A stretch of DNA of 64,000 nt from Pseudolabrys sp963742345 (GTDB taxonomy: Bacteria; Pseudomonadota; Alphaproteobacteria; Rhizobiales; Xanthobacteraceae): the NCBI GenBank assembly GCA_963742345.1, contig CAVULO010000004.1, forward strand, positions 310,001 to 374,000. Direction: 5' to 3'. Below, in pieces: positions 1-8,561 of this stretch (position 1 is the stretch's first letter; every line of letters begins with the position of its first letter). The position numbers and the translations under genes are program-made. The notes beneath the pieces are model-generated. The model worked only from the letters and a program-made list of their open reading frames with translations. It had not been told where the DNA came from and did not search any database.

Positions 1-81
<81 letters not shown>

Positions 82-82
82 T

Positions 83-129
83 CCCCAAAATTGGGCTTTG
101 ATTTTTCTCAGACTTTTTTCAAAAAAGTC
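83..129 (+). terminator. Hairpins after tRNA-Leu
   Basis: CCCAAAATTGGG followed by a T-rich run, then a perfect inverted repeat GACTTTTTT-C-AAAAAAGTC at 111-129. Either could end tRNA transcription. The rest of the gap up to the kinase at 400 holds one dispersed repeat (237-310) and no supportable gene. Confidence 0.45.
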
Positions 130-236
130 CCACTTGGTCATTCGGTGGGACAAGTTACGTTCACGATTTTGTCTTCAGCCAGATTGTAAAATCATCGTCA
201 CGCCTTTCGCTCTCGGCGCGCGAATGCACCGCCCCA

Positions 237-310
237 ATGTCCGCTTTCGGGGGCAAAGCGGACATGACGTTTTGCGCTGCACATGTCCGCTTTTGACCCA
301 AAGCGGACAT
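237..310 (+). repeat. Dispersed two-hairpin repeat, copy 1
   Basis: ATGTCCGCTTT...AAAGCGGACAT, a linker TTTTGCGCTGCAC, then ATGTCCGCTTTTGACCCAAAGCGGACAT: two inverted repeats separated by a short linker. Same family and orientation as the copies at 1762, 2797, 4988, 6055, 11942, 12356, 14202 and 15823. Confidence 0.85.
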
Positions 311-399
311 CTAGGGCCCTTTCCGAGTTCGGCCTCAACCCGCTACGATAGCTTAGCCACGGGTCCACAACCCCAGACTAAGCGCGAAGTCGAATATTG

Positions 400-1734
400 A
401 TGTGCCCTGAGTTTGCCGAGTTGGTGACGACACCCCCAGAACGTCTGGCCGATCTGCTCATGTTGTCCAATGAGCCGATGTTCGCGTGGAAGCTGCACGG
501 GACAATCGAGTTCTGGAATACTGGAGCTGAACGACTTTACGGGTTTGCATCCAATGAAGCTGTCGGCCACAGCAGCCACCGTCTTTTGCAAACCAAGTTT
601 CCAATCGAACCTGCCGAATTGCGTTCACAGCTTCGGAGCGAGCACTACTGGGCCGGGGAACTAAGCCATACCTGCAAGGACGGACGCGAAGTCATTGTAG
701 ACAGCCGAATGCAATTACTTAGCGATGACACCGTGCTTGAAGTTAATCGCGACGTCACAGAAATCAGAGCACTTTTAAGTGCCCTTCAAGAAAGCGAACA
801 GCGTTTGCGCTCGCTTGCCGCTATCGTCGAGTTCAGTGATGACGCAATTGTTGGCAAGAACCTCGATGGCATTGTCACGAGCTGGAACACGGGTGCCGAG
901 CGCGTCTTCGGCTACACCGCTGCAGAGGCGGTCGGTCAACCCATTACAATTGTAATCCCAGCAGATCGACAAAGCGAAGAGCGTGAAATTCTAACGCGCA
1001 TAAGACGCGGGGAGCATATCGACCATTTCGAGACCATTCGACATCGCAAGGACGGCACTTTGATCGTCGTTTCGTTGAGCGTTTCTCCCGTCAAAAATGC
1101 GGAAGGCCAGATTGTTGGAGCATCGAAGATCGCGAGGGATATTACCGAGCAGAAGCGAAGTCACGAACAAATCGCGACGTTGGCTCGGGAAGCAGAGCAT
1201 CGAAGCAAGAACTTGCTCGCGACCGTGCAAGCAACTGTGAGGCTTTCTCAGTCAGAAACACCCGACGGTTTAAAACGGGCAATTGAGGGACGCCTTCAGT
1301 CGCTTGCCAATGTCCACTCATTGTTTGTCCAGACGCGTTGGATTGGTGCGGACCTATCGACGATAGCGACACAGGAACTCGCTCCCTATTCAGAGAAGAA
1401 CCAGCGGCACGTGCGCATAAATGGTCCGCCAGTGTTGTTAGAGCCTGACGTTGCTCAGACCATTGCCATTACCTTGCACGAGTTGGCGACCAATGCCGCT
1501 AAGTACGGTGCTTTGGCCGTGCCCGACGGGCAAGTCGAACTGAATTGGTCGGATGACGCGGACGGACGGTTACACCTGTGTTGGACGGAGGCGAACGGAC
1601 CGAAAGTGCGAGAACCGGCGCACAAGGGATTTGGCGGGCGGGTTATTGAACAAATGATCGCCCAACGGTCCGGAACAATTCATTTTGACTGGCGGGCAGA
1701 CGGTCTTGTCTGCGAAATCACCCTACAGATGTGA
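400..1734 (+). CDS. PAS-PAS HWE-family sensor histidine kinase
   Basis: Predicted soluble histidine kinase of 444 residues with no membrane segment. Two PAS domains (about 17-125 and 135-252) should bind a ligand or cofactor. They are followed by an HWE-type kinase core: phosphoacceptor His in LAREAEHRSKN (about H267), an N-box HELATNAAKYG with the family-defining His (about H360), and the WTE triplet (about 395-397). A glycine-rich GFGGRVIEQM segment closes the ATP lid. HWE kinases are enriched in Rhizobiales. No response regulator lies nearby, so the partner is unknown. ATG at 400 was preferred to the in-frame TTG at 397; neither has a strong ribosome binding site. Confidence 0.88.
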   Translation: MCPEFAELVTTPPERLADLLMLSNEPMFAWKLHGTIEFWNTGAERLYGFASNEAVGHSSHRLLQTKFPIEPAELRSQLRSEHYWAGELSHTCKDGREVIVDSRMQLLSDDTVLEVNRDVTEIRALLSALQESEQRLRSLAAIVEFSDDAIVGKNLDGIVTSWNTGAERVFGYTAAEAVGQPITIVIPADRQSEEREILTRIRRGEHIDHFETIRHRKDGTLIVVSLSVSPVKNAEGQIVGASKIARDITEQKRSHEQIATLAREAEHRSKNLLATVQATVRLSQSETPDGLKRAIEGRLQSLANVHSLFVQTRWIGADLSTIATQELAPYSEKNQRHVRINGPPVLLEPDVAQTIAITLHELATNAAKYGALAVPDGQVELNWSDDADGRLHLCWTEANGPKVREPAHKGFGGRVIEQMIAQRSGTIHFDWRADGLVCEITLQM

Positions 1735-1761
1735 AGTACCCGCGTTCTGACGACAACTGCG

Positions 1762-1834
1762 ATGTCCGCTGTTGGCACTGAGCGGACATCGGCTTGTGCG
1801 CTGCACATGTCTGCTTTTGACCCAAAGCGGAAAT
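1762..1834 (+). repeat. Dispersed two-hairpin repeat, copy 2
   Basis: ATGTCCGCTGTTGGCACTGAGCGGACAT arm pair, linker CGGCTTGTGCGCTGCAC, then the ATGTCTGC...AAAGCGG arm pair with one change at its end. It lies between the convergent kinase and metallo-hydrolase genes. Confidence 0.9.
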
Positions 1835-1872
1835 TGCGTCGGTTGAACCCGCAACATGGCGATGCTCGGGAG

Positions 1873-2718
1873 CTAAGGCGCGTCCGACGGTACGATCCGA
1901 TAGGACGTCCCGGCCCGCTCGACCCGCGCGAAGCCCGGCGCTAGCAGATGGCCGCCGCCAACCTCCAGCCCGTCAGCGATTACTCGCTCGAAGGTCTGCT
2001 TGCGGGTTTCGCGTGCCAGAGGCAGGTCGACATCGAAGAGAAGGCTCGCATCGGGCCGCGATGACTGGAAGGTCGGGAAATGCACGATATCGCCCCACAG
2101 GAAGAGCTTCTTGCCGTTGCGCTCGACCATGTAGCCGCTATGGCCGGGCGTGTGGCCCGGCAGCGGCACTATCGTGATGCCAGGAGCCACCTCACCGCCG
2201 GTGATTGTGCGCGTCCGCCCGCTATAGGGAGCAGCGGCCTTTTGCGCCCGTCCCATTTCCAACCGCTGGTATTCGTTTTCGATCTTCGAAGGATCGCTGC
2301 GCAGCCAGAACTGTTCATCGAGTTCCGGCACCACCAGCTCGGCATTCGGGAAGACCGCGTTCCAAGTCCCGTCGACAATGCCGAGAATGTGGTCAGGGTG
2401 GCAATGGGTGAGGATGATCGCTTCGACGTCGCCGGGCGCGACCCCGACTTCCGCGAGGCTCTCGAGCATCCTGCCCGCGTTTGGCCCCATATGGACGCCG
2501 CCGCCAGCGTCGATCAGTAGCCGCTTGCCACCGGTCTCGACCAGGTACGCGTTGAACACCGGGTGCAACAGGTCGTTGCCGGGCGACAATTCGGCCAGCG
2601 CCGCAGCCCCGGCCTCGTCAATATTCACCACCACAGTGATGGGCAAATCGTCAAAACCGTCATCAAGCGCCGTGACGCGGATATCGCCAAGCCGGCGAAC
2701 GCGTTTTCTGTCTGCCAT
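1873..2718 (-). CDS. MBL-fold metallo-hydrolase (lactonase-like)
   Basis: 281-residue metallo-beta-lactamase-fold hydrolase. The zinc-binding signature HCHPDH is at about residues 105-110, followed by PGHTPGHSGY and GDIVHF segments that carry further metal ligands. Length and motif layout fit the branch that includes acyl-homoserine-lactone lactonases, but other esters or thioesters are possible substrates. No signal peptide is seen, so it is probably cytoplasmic. It is convergent with the upstream histidine kinase. The ATG at 2718 begins MADRKRVRRLG. Confidence 0.82.
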   Translation of the reverse strand: MADRKRVRRLGDIRVTALDDGFDDLPITVVVNIDEAGAAALAELSPGNDLLHPVFNAYLVETGGKRLLIDAGGGVHMGPNAGRMLESLAEVGVAPGDVEAIILTHCHPDHILGIVDGTWNAVFPNAELVVPELDEQFWLRSDPSKIENEYQRLEMGRAQKAAAPYSGRTRTITGGEVAPGITIVPLPGHTPGHSGYMVERNGKKLFLWGDIVHFPTFQSSRPDASLLFDVDLPLARETRKQTFERVIADGLEVGGGHLLAPGFARVERAGTSYRIVPSDAP

Positions 2719-2796
2719 CTGATCCTCATCACCGGGCGCATCGGGGACTAAGGGGACATTGTCGATTTATTAGTACACGACCCAATTCAAGAGTGC

Positions 2797-2907
2797 ATGT
2801 CCGCAATTGGCACTTAGTGGACATGCCCGTTTGCACTGCACATGTCTGCTTTTGACCCAAAGCGGACATCGCCTGGTGCACTGAGCATGTCCGCTGATGG
2901 CCCGAAA
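2797..2907 (+). repeat. Dispersed two-hairpin repeat, copy 3 plus extra half unit
   Basis: Full copy at 2797-2869 with several substitutions, followed by a third half unit ATGTCCGCTGATGGCCCGA at 2887-2907 that stops just before the end of the LysR gene. Small open reading frames across this repeat are artefacts. Confidence 0.85.
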
Positions 2908-2910
2908 CGA

Positions 2911-3867
2911 TCACCATCCTTTTGCCTCTGACTTTGCTACCGTCCGAACATCCTTAATGAAATTCAAGGCGACAGGGCTAAGCGTTCGATTCTTCAGCGT
3001 GAAGATACCCACTGGTAGCCTCAAGCCCAGGTCAATCGGCAATATTTTTAGCGACCACCTGTCGACGCCGTAGCGGACAAATGAATTTGGGATCGTTGAG
3101 ATGTATTTACCGGTTGCCAGAAGTGCCAGCCGCAAGTGCATCGATACAGAGACAATGCCGACCCGTGGAGCGTCCAAACCGTTGTCACAAAATACCTGGG
3201 AAACAAGAGATCGAACGATATTGTCTGACTCGCCGAATATCCAAGGACCACCTGCCAGTTCGGCGAGCGCCACCTTACGCCTCCGAGCCCAAGGAGAGCT
3301 TTGACCAACGACCACCGACAGCCCTTCCTCGAAAAGTGGTTCAACGTTCAGGTCGTCGTCGATTTGTGGCATTATCCGGCCAAGCAGGAGATCGAGCTTG
3401 CGCCCACGCAGTTTCTCAAAGTCGAAGTCCGAGCTGTTTACCGTCAGAGCATGGACGGCGATATTGGAGTGTTGTTCAGCCAAGCGTTGAACGACGGCGG
3501 GAACAAACCCTCCCAACAGTACTTCGTTCGCTCCAATCCACACATCACCGGTGCGGGCATCTGACAAATACTCAATGTCCCTCGATCCCTGCTTCAGGAC
3601 ATCGAAGACCTCCATCCCCCGCTTTTGAATTGCCTCGCCGTAACTTGTCAGTACAGCGCCAAGATGTCCGCGATCGATGAGACGCGCGCCGAATGCACGC
3701 TCAAGATTGGCGACCGCTTGAGACACAGCCGGCTGAGTTATCGATAGGTGAGATGCAGCCTTGGCCATGCTGCCAAACTGCGCGATAGCGAGCAGAATTT
3801 GCAGATCGCGCAATGTCACGCGCCGATACATGCGAATGTCGGAAGCCAAGGTCCGCGCCGCTGGCAT
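2911..3867 (-). CDS. LysR-family transcriptional regulator
   Basis: 318-residue LysR-type activator/repressor. The N-terminal winged helix-turn-helix (TLRDLQILLAIAQFGSMAKAASHLSITQPAVSQAVANLE) is followed by an effector-binding domain of periplasmic-binding fold. It is divergent from the tripartite-transporter binding protein at 3985 across 117 bp, the usual arrangement for a LysR controlling its neighbour, so control of that gene is a reasonable inference. The start could also be the internal Met at 3831 (MYRRVTLRDL), which matches the usual N-terminus better. Confidence 0.9.
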   Translation of the reverse strand: MPAARTLASDIRMYRRVTLRDLQILLAIAQFGSMAKAASHLSITQPAVSQAVANLERAFGARLIDRGHLGAVLTSYGEAIQKRGMEVFDVLKQGSRDIEYLSDARTGDVWIGANEVLLGGFVPAVVQRLAEQHSNIAVHALTVNSSDFDFEKLRGRKLDLLLGRIMPQIDDDLNVEPLFEEGLSVVVGQSSPWARRRKVALAELAGGPWIFGESDNIVRSLVSQVFCDNGLDAPRVGIVSVSMHLRLALLATGKYISTIPNSFVRYGVDRWSLKILPIDLGLRLPVGIFTLKNRTLSPVALNFIKDVRTVAKSEAKGW

Positions 3868-3984
3868 AAGAAATTCTTATATCCCTATCCTGCATTTGGC
3901 AATTCCGGCTTGCTGGGCCCGAACATAACGTCGTTGCCACAGGACGGGCTCGCACGCACGAATCCTGCCGAATAAGGGAAGTGC

Positions 3985-4953
3985 ATGGTCAAACTCACTC
4001 GCCGCACAGCACTTGCTGGAATCTCCTCATTCATCGCTTTTCGGCCTGACCGGGCCTTCGCCGCTTGGCCGGAACGCAACATCACCCTCCTACATGGACT
4101 GGCGCCAGGCGGCGGTGTTGACGTGACGGCGCGCATCTTTGCCGAAGGTCTTTCTCGGCGACTTGGTCGGCAAGTTGTGGTCGAGTCGCGACCTGGTGCC
4201 GCCACCACGCTCGCCGCGGCACAGATCGCTCGTGCGACGCCGGATGGTTATACGCTCGGATTTGTGCCGATCTCACATTCGGTGGCGGGCGCCACGTACA
4301 AGCAACTGCCCTATCACCCGATCAATGATTTCACTTTCATCGGCCAAGTGACTGAATATCCATTTGTTGTGGTTACCTACACCGAGCATCCGGTCAAAAG
4401 CATACCCGACTTGATTCATGCGGCTCGTACCCGACCCCTGCTGTGCGGCACGGTTGGCCAAGGCTCGGCACAACATCTCTTAGCCACCTACTTTGCGCGG
4501 CGGGCCAAGATCGAAATCCAAACCATACCTTTCCGTGGTGGTGCTCCGGCCATCACCGAACTTCTTGCCAAGCGGATTGACCTATTCATCGATCCACCCA
4601 TCACGCTTCTGGAAAATATCAGGTCCGGCAAGCTGCGCGCAGTTGCCGTGACAGGAAAAACTCGTTTCGCAGATCTGCCGGATGTCCCCACCATTGCGGA
4701 AGCAGGCTTTCCAGGATTTTCGGTGATCTCATGGGTGGGCGTCGTCGGACCTGCGAAGTTGCCACAGGAGATTGTCGCGCGGCTCAACGCGGAAATTCGA
4801 GCGAACGTGACCGACCCGGCGGTGGCTAAGCGTATCCGTGACCTGGGGAGTGAGCCGGCACCCGGGAGCCCGAGCGATTTCCGGGACATGGTGACAAGCG
4901 ACCTCAATCGATGGATTGCCGTGGTTGCTGAAGCCAAAATTGAGCGCATTTGA
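3985..4953 (+). CDS. Bug-family tripartite tricarboxylate transporter substrate-binding protein
   Basis: 322-residue periplasmic solute-binding protein of the TctC/Bug family. The N-terminus MVKLTRRTALAGISSF with a twin arginine, followed by a short hydrophobic stretch and ...RAFAAWPERNITLL, looks like a Tat-type signal peptide cleaved near residue 27. The mature part shows the family landmarks PGGGVDVTARIFAEGL and a DGYTLGF loop. These proteins bind carboxylated small molecules. No TctA/TctB membrane partners are nearby, as is common for orphan Bug proteins. GGGAAG precedes the ATG. Confidence 0.88.
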   Translation: MVKLTRRTALAGISSFIAFRPDRAFAAWPERNITLLHGLAPGGGVDVTARIFAEGLSRRLGRQVVVESRPGAATTLAAAQIARATPDGYTLGFVPISHSVAGATYKQLPYHPINDFTFIGQVTEYPFVVVTYTEHPVKSIPDLIHAARTRPLLCGTVGQGSAQHLLATYFARRAKIEIQTIPFRGGAPAITELLAKRIDLFIDPPITLLENIRSGKLRAVAVTGKTRFADLPDVPTIAEAGFPGFSVISWVGVVGPAKLPQEIVARLNAEIRANVTDPAVAKRIRDLGSEPAPGSPSDFRDMVTSDLNRWIAVVAEAKIERI

Positions 4954-4987
4954 ACAGCGAACGCCCGAAGCACCGTCATAAGTACGA

Positions 4988-5081
4988 CCGCTTCTGGCGC
5001 TTAACGGACATCGGCCTGTGCACTGCACATGTCTGCTTTTGACCCAAAGCGGACTCTGGCGTCGCAAAATGTCCGCTTATG
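4988..5081 (+). repeat. Dispersed two-hairpin repeat, copy 4 plus half unit
   Basis: Degenerate first hairpin, linker CGGCCTGTGCACTGCAC, second hairpin truncated at GGACT, then an extra half unit AATGTCCGCTTATGA that overlaps the 3' end of the small membrane protein gene. Confidence 0.8.
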
Positions 5082-5250
5082 AATCAGTGCCGCCTTTCAA
5101 AGAGGGCAGCAGTGCTGCGAGGAGGAGAAGCAGCCCGCCGATGACCTTCTTGAGTGCGGGTCCCCATACCTCTGTCATATACTTTGCCCGTTCCTGTTTG
5201 GCTTTGCTGATACATTGCTCAATGCGGGTGCGATCGAACTCGTCTGACAT
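5077..5250 (-). CDS. Small single-pass membrane protein, unknown
   Basis: 57-residue protein: a charged N-terminal helix (SDEFDRTRIEQCISKAKQER) followed by one hydrophobic segment (KVIGGLLLLLAALLPSL) and a short tail. This looks like an N-in membrane anchor. The ATG at 5250 is preceded by TGGGAG at suitable spacing, which favours it over the upstream in-frame Met at 5277. I recognise no family. Confidence 0.55.
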   Translation of the reverse strand: MSDEFDRTRIEQCISKAKQERAKYMTEVWGPALKKVIGGLLLLLAALLPSLKGGTDS

Positions 5251-5455
5251 TGTCGGCACTCCCAAGGCGATGGACAAATCCGAGTTCGATCATTGTACTT
5301 TGCTTGCCGCGCCCACGATGTGGTGCAGTTCACACTCTTTTCAAGAAAGTTTCGGCAATCTCCCGTAAGGACCCAAGGCGGATATTTCAATCGCGCATAG
5401 CGGATCAATACCAGTTTTCGCGGGTTACACTCGAGTACGCTTGGAGGGAGCAGAG

Positions 5456-5686
5456 TTGGCGCGAAGAGCAAAACGTCGACCGCGAGACGGCCGTGGTTGG
5501 TTAATCCCCAAAGAGGGGACGCTGTCGCGTAAAATCTACGACCTCCTTGCGCAGGGCAAAGGTACGGCCGAAATCGCTTCTAGATTGGGTATCAAAGTCA
5601 CTAGTACCCGCGTGTTAGCCTATAGAATCCGCAATTCGGAAAGGTTCAATGCTCAACGGCACAATGTCCACCATGAAGCCGCATAA
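5456..5686 (+). CDS. Small basic helix-turn-helix protein, unknown
   Basis: About 76 residues. A very basic N-terminus (ARRAKRRPRDGRG) is followed by KIYDLLAQGKGTAEIASRLGIKVTSTRVLAYRIRN, which has the look of a LuxR/GerE-like helix-turn-helix with no sensory domain. The start is uncertain: TTG at 5456 sits 5-6 bases after GGAGGGAG; TTG at 5441 is the upstream alternative. It could be a stand-alone DNA-binding regulator; the target is unknown. Confidence 0.5.
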   Translation: MARRAKRRPRDGRGWLIPKEGTLSRKIYDLLAQGKGTAEIASRLGIKVTSTRVLAYRIRNSERFNAQRHNVHHEAA

Positions 5687-5797
5687 ATTTGTGCTGCCAG
5701 ATTTTCAAAGAAAGGGACACCAAGTCCATTGAGGAAATGACTTTTCGCCGTTGAGCTAGATCAATGTGGCGCTATGTAATTTGCGAAATTGTTACTA

Positions 5798-6010
5798 ATG
5801 GAAAAAGCTTTTTCCAACGCTGCCTGGCAACCCATCACCACAGCTCCTGCAGACACGCCGCTGGAGCTATGCATCTACGATGGCGGGGAATATCACGCAT
5901 TGGCGTTTCCATGCCGACGCAACGGTGTGGGCTGGTCCGATATGATCCGCAACAAGATGGTACCTATCCGGCCTTCCCACTGGCGGCTATGGGAACGCGA
6001 ACCTAAGTAG
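5798..6010 (+). CDS. DUF551-like small protein (WxPIxTAP family)
   Basis: 70-residue protein with the pattern W-QPI-TAP---P-EL-I-DGG--HAL-FPC-R--VGW------PSHWR-W. A second member of the same pattern is encoded at 10525-10740. The motif resembles DUF551 proteins of phages and islands, where a conserved Trp-Pro-Ile start and a terminal HW occur. Function unknown. The ATG at 5798 is used; an in-frame TTG lies 9 bases upstream. Confidence 0.55.
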   Translation: MEKAFSNAAWQPITTAPADTPLELCIYDGGEYHALAFPCRRNGVGWSDMIRNKMVPIRPSHWRLWEREPK

Positions 6011-6054
6011 TGAGCCCCACCTACGACCTTTGTGGATTTCCAATCGAATGCGCG

Positions 6055-6127
6055 ATGTCCGCTTGTGGCACTTAGCGGACATAGGCTTGTGCGCTGCACA
6101 TGTCTGCTTTTGACCCAAAGCGGACAT
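6055..6127 (+). repeat. Dispersed two-hairpin repeat, copy 5
   Basis: Near-consensus copy: ATGTCCGCTTGTGGCACTTAGCGGACAT, linker AGGCTTGTGCGCTGCAC, then ATGTCTGCTTTTGACCCAAAGCGGACAT. It sits between convergent genes. Confidence 0.92.
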
Positions 6128-6144
6128 CCGATGGTTCGGCGCAA

Positions 6145-6429
6145 TTAGTTGCGAGGACCTGAGCCGGGATCGGAAATAACCCGATGTGCGACCAGTCGAT
6201 GCCACACAAACAGAACGATGAGAGCGCCTACCGTCGCGCCAATGAACCCTGCTCCCTGGTCGGGACGATACCAGCCGACGGCTTGGCCAATGAACGTTGC
6301 GAAAAATGATCCCGCGATGCCAAGAACTACCGTGAGAATAAATCCAGATGGATTGTTGGGGCCCGGTGCAAGCAAGCGCGCAATAACCCCAGCTACAGCG
6401 CCGATGAGAATGATCCACAAAATGCCCAT
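6145..6429 (-). CDS. GlsB/YeaQ/YmgE-family stress-associated membrane protein
   Basis: 94 residues with three hydrophobic segments: WIILIGAVAGVIARLLAPG, FILTVVLGIAGSFFATFIG and FIGATVGALIVLFVWHRL. This Gly-rich arrangement is that of the transglycosylase-associated/YeaQ family of inner-membrane proteins, often induced by general stress. Biochemical role unknown. It lies in a run of small envelope and stress genes on the same strand. Confidence 0.9.
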   Translation of the reverse strand: MGILWIILIGAVAGVIARLLAPGPNNPSGFILTVVLGIAGSFFATFIGQAVGWYRPDQGAGFIGATVGALIVLFVWHRLVAHRVISDPGSGPRN

Positions 6430-6472
6430 GCCAAAGCCTCGCAGGAGAGGAAGTTATACGTAATGCGCCGTA

Positions 6473-7055
6473 TCAAATTAGGCGTGACACTTCGTGTTCG
6501 GTCGGGAGACGCCCGTTCGGCGTCAGTTGGTTGATCAGCTCAGGTAATTGTTGACTGAGACCGGCGATCAACTCATCGCGTGACAGTCCGCTGTGCGTCA
6601 TAAGCGCCTTGATTTGATCTTCTCCGAGCACCTTCGACAAATCTTCCGGCAGCGATCTCTTTGTTTGGTCCCGTATTGACCCATGATTGAGCGACGTCGC
6701 TCAGACCGCTCTGCTGAAATTGTTTGAGGAGATCGTTGAGCCCGCCACTCAATACGCTTCCGGCAGCACCGCCAGCGAGCAGGCCACCCAATGGGCCTTG
6801 CAGCAGACCGCCAAGCCCGCCTGGCAACGCGCCGCCAAGTCCGCCTCCGGATGGTCCGGGAGCAGCAGGTGTAACATCCGGACGGGTCGCCCCGGCGTTG
6901 GTTTGACCTGGGCTTAGGTGCTTGATCGCCTTATAGGCCAGCAGCCCCAACAGGGCCATGGCGATCGGCGACATGCCGCCGCTGCCAGCAGGAGCCGGTG
7001 TAGATTGGCCACGCGGCCCATTCTGCATTCCGTTGAGGATGTCGAGAAGTCCCAT
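6473..7055 (-). pseudogene. YidB-family protein, frameshifted near the C-terminus
   Basis: The reading frame from 7055 gives a Gly/Pro-rich YidB-type protein (MGLLDILNGMQ..., LSDVAQSWVNTGPNKEIAA) but then runs into 23 unrelated residues, stopping at 6573. Around 6646-6650 a one-base change restores the family's usual ending: EDLSKVLGEDQIKALM, then LSRDELIAGLSQQLPELINQ and LTPNGRLP, stopping at 6473. So the gene is intact except for a single extra base. It is either a recent pseudogene or a sequencing error. Family function is unknown. Confidence 0.75.
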
Positions 7056-7141
7056 GCCTGCCTCCTAAATATCTGCCGCCTGAACACCTGCACTCTGAAC
7101 TCAGAGGGCGTGGCTTATTGTAACTAGAACGGTATATAGGG

Positions 7142-7176
7142 TTGGCCCGGGCACTATTAAACAACGCCCGGGCCAA
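7142..7176 (-). terminator. GC-rich hairpin after psiF-like gene
   Basis: Perfect 11-bp inverted repeat TTGGCCCGGGC/GCCCGGGCCAA with a 13-base loop, just after the stop of the gene at 7195. There is no long T run, so it is a likely but not certain terminator. Confidence 0.55.
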
Positions 7177-7194
7177 ATAGCGCACGAATGATTG

Positions 7195-7434
7195 TTAGCT
7201 TCCGACAGCGTCACTGACGCATTTCTTGGTGAAGCTGGTTTTCGCCGCGCCGGATAATTTCTTTTCAGCCGCAGACTTATCGCAAGCTGCCGTCGCATCC
7301 GTTTCGCACTTTTTCATAAAGCTCGTCATCGCAGCGCCAGCGAGTTTCTTGCTCCCCGCTTCGACCTTGCATGAGTCCGCATAGGCACTGCCGCTGGCCA
7401 CCAACAGGGCAGCCGTTAAAATAAGTCCTTTCAT
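7195..7434 (-). CDS. PsiF-repeat periplasmic protein
   Basis: 79 residues: a cleavable signal peptide (MKGLILTAALLVASGSAYA) and two PsiF repeats, each of the form KKL(A/S)GAAxTSFxKKC, with paired Cys residues that could form disulfides in the periplasm. PsiF was named for induction by phosphate starvation in E. coli; its biochemical role is unknown. A second, more divergent Cys/Lys-rich exported protein follows at 7505. Confidence 0.85.
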   Translation of the reverse strand: MKGLILTAALLVASGSAYADSCKVEAGSKKLAGAAMTSFMKKCETDATAACDKSAAEKKLSGAAKTSFTKKCVSDAVGS

Positions 7435-7504
7435 CGTATTTCTCCTTGGTTGGTATCTGATTTAGTCGATGCACTTGATGATGGATCTGGTGTTGCCAAC
7501 AGAC

Positions 7505-7933
7505 TCACATCCCCGCAGCCTTTTTCCGCTTGTCGCACTCGCTCCAATATTTCGGCCAAGTCATCCCCGCAGGTACTTTGCCCGCGGCCTTGTCAGCCTT
7601 CCAATCCGCTGCGCAGGCACGTTCCCGCGCATATTCTGCCTGCCGGCCGTCGGTAGGTTTCTTGGTCGCAGCGGGCGCCATCTTTGTTGTCGCTGCCGGT
7701 GCGGCAGGTGCCGTGGCCGGGGCCGCTGCCGCCGGCTTTTCGGCATCGGCTCTGCATTTGGCAACATATGCCTTTTCAGTGATCTTGGCGGCTTCATTTG
7801 CGGCCTTGTTAGCTCTCCATTCCTCTTCACAGGCCTTGATCGTTTTTTTCTGCGCGAACGAAGGCGTCGCAGAAAATGCAAGGCCCGAGAAAATAAGGGC
7901 AGAGCACACAATAAGCCCCAATCGTTTGTTCAT
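7505..7933 (-). CDS. Exported Ala/Lys/Cys-rich protein (PsiF-like)
   Basis: 142 residues with a signal peptide (MNKRLGLIVCSALIFSGLAFSATPSFA). Two similar segments, ACEEEWRANKAANEAAK...AKC and ACAADWKADKAAGKVPAG...C, flank an Ala/Pro-rich linker. The repeated AC-x3-W-(R/K)A-x-KA pattern with a distal Cys suggests two small disulfide-bonded helical modules. Alphaproteobacteria carry many such proteins of unknown function. Confidence 0.7.
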   Translation of the reverse strand: MNKRLGLIVCSALIFSGLAFSATPSFAQKKTIKACEEEWRANKAANEAAKITEKAYVAKCRADAEKPAAAAPATAPAAPAATTKMAPAATKKPTDGRQAEYARERACAADWKADKAAGKVPAGMTWPKYWSECDKRKKAAGM

Positions 7934-8164
7934 CGCTTAACTCCAATTTGTCCAGGGATTGATCTGAGTTTCTTCCCCCGCTCGGGGAGAACGTGACAGC
8001 GCTTTATAGAAAGTCACATAGACAGTAGCTGAACAGCCTGAGCAACGGGCGTTCATATTGAGGCGAGATGCCAACGCGTTTGGTCGTTGTGCCATTAGCA
8101 ACGAAATCTCGTTGTCTTTCATCCGAACTCGTCACTAGCCCTAGTAGCCAAACGTTAAACGAAA

Positions 8165-8214
8165 AAAAGGGTGCTCGGCGCGCGCGTGCGAGGCCGCACG
8201 GCCACGCGCGCCCA
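8165..8214 (-). terminator. Rho-independent terminator of the 8231-8521 gene
   Basis: Read on the minus strand: GGCGCGCGTG, a GC-rich loop, CACGCGCGCGCC, then GAGCACCC and a run of seven T. A strong stem followed by a T run directly after the stop of the upstream gene. Confidence 0.75.
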
Positions 8215-8230
8215 ATACCGCATAGATCGG

Positions 8231-8521
8231 CTACGCCATCTTGTTTTTTACTAAGCCGACAAGCGCAGTGAGAACTGCACCGGCCACTCCGCCGCCAACG
8301 GCCTGGCCAACAATTGCACCTATATCGACGCTGCCCCCAGCATTGGCCAACATCGGTAGGAGTGCAGTTAGAATTTGGCCACCAACGCCGCCGCCAATCG
8401 CACCAGCGATAGAATTTCCAAACGTTCCGAGATTGATATCCTTTGAGGCGGCACCGGCGGCGTTGCCCCCAATCACCCCAGAAACAATCTGAACTATCAG
8501 ATTGATGATCATTTCTGACAT
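8231..8521 (-). CDS. Small glycine-rich membrane protein, unknown
   Basis: 96 residues, almost entirely hydrophobic and Gly/Ala-rich (IVSGVIGGNAAGAA, GNSIAGAIGGGVGGQILTALLPML, AVGGGVAGAVLTALVGLV), ending in a basic tail VKNKMA. The ATG at 8521 follows AAAGGGGGGTGTA, a good ribosome binding site, so the 39 residues readable upstream are not included. It resembles small Gly-zipper membrane proteins. A bacteriocin-like role cannot be excluded, but no leader or maturation gene is present. Confidence 0.6.
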   Translation of the reverse strand: MSEMIINLIVQIVSGVIGGNAAGAASKDINLGTFGNSIAGAIGGGVGGQILTALLPMLANAGGSVDIGAIVGQAVGGGVAGAVLTALVGLVKNKMA

Positions 8522-8561
8522 TACACCCCCCTTTGCTGAACTTGATTTCAGCTCATGCGGT

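Noticed and set aside
2729..2917. Small ORFs with MSALGQKQTC-like translations, also at 5987-6418
   Set aside because: They are translations of the dispersed repeat on the reverse strand, not genes.
8231..8521. Gly-rich membrane protein as a bacteriocin
   Set aside because: No leader peptide with a double-glycine site and no export or immunity genes nearby.
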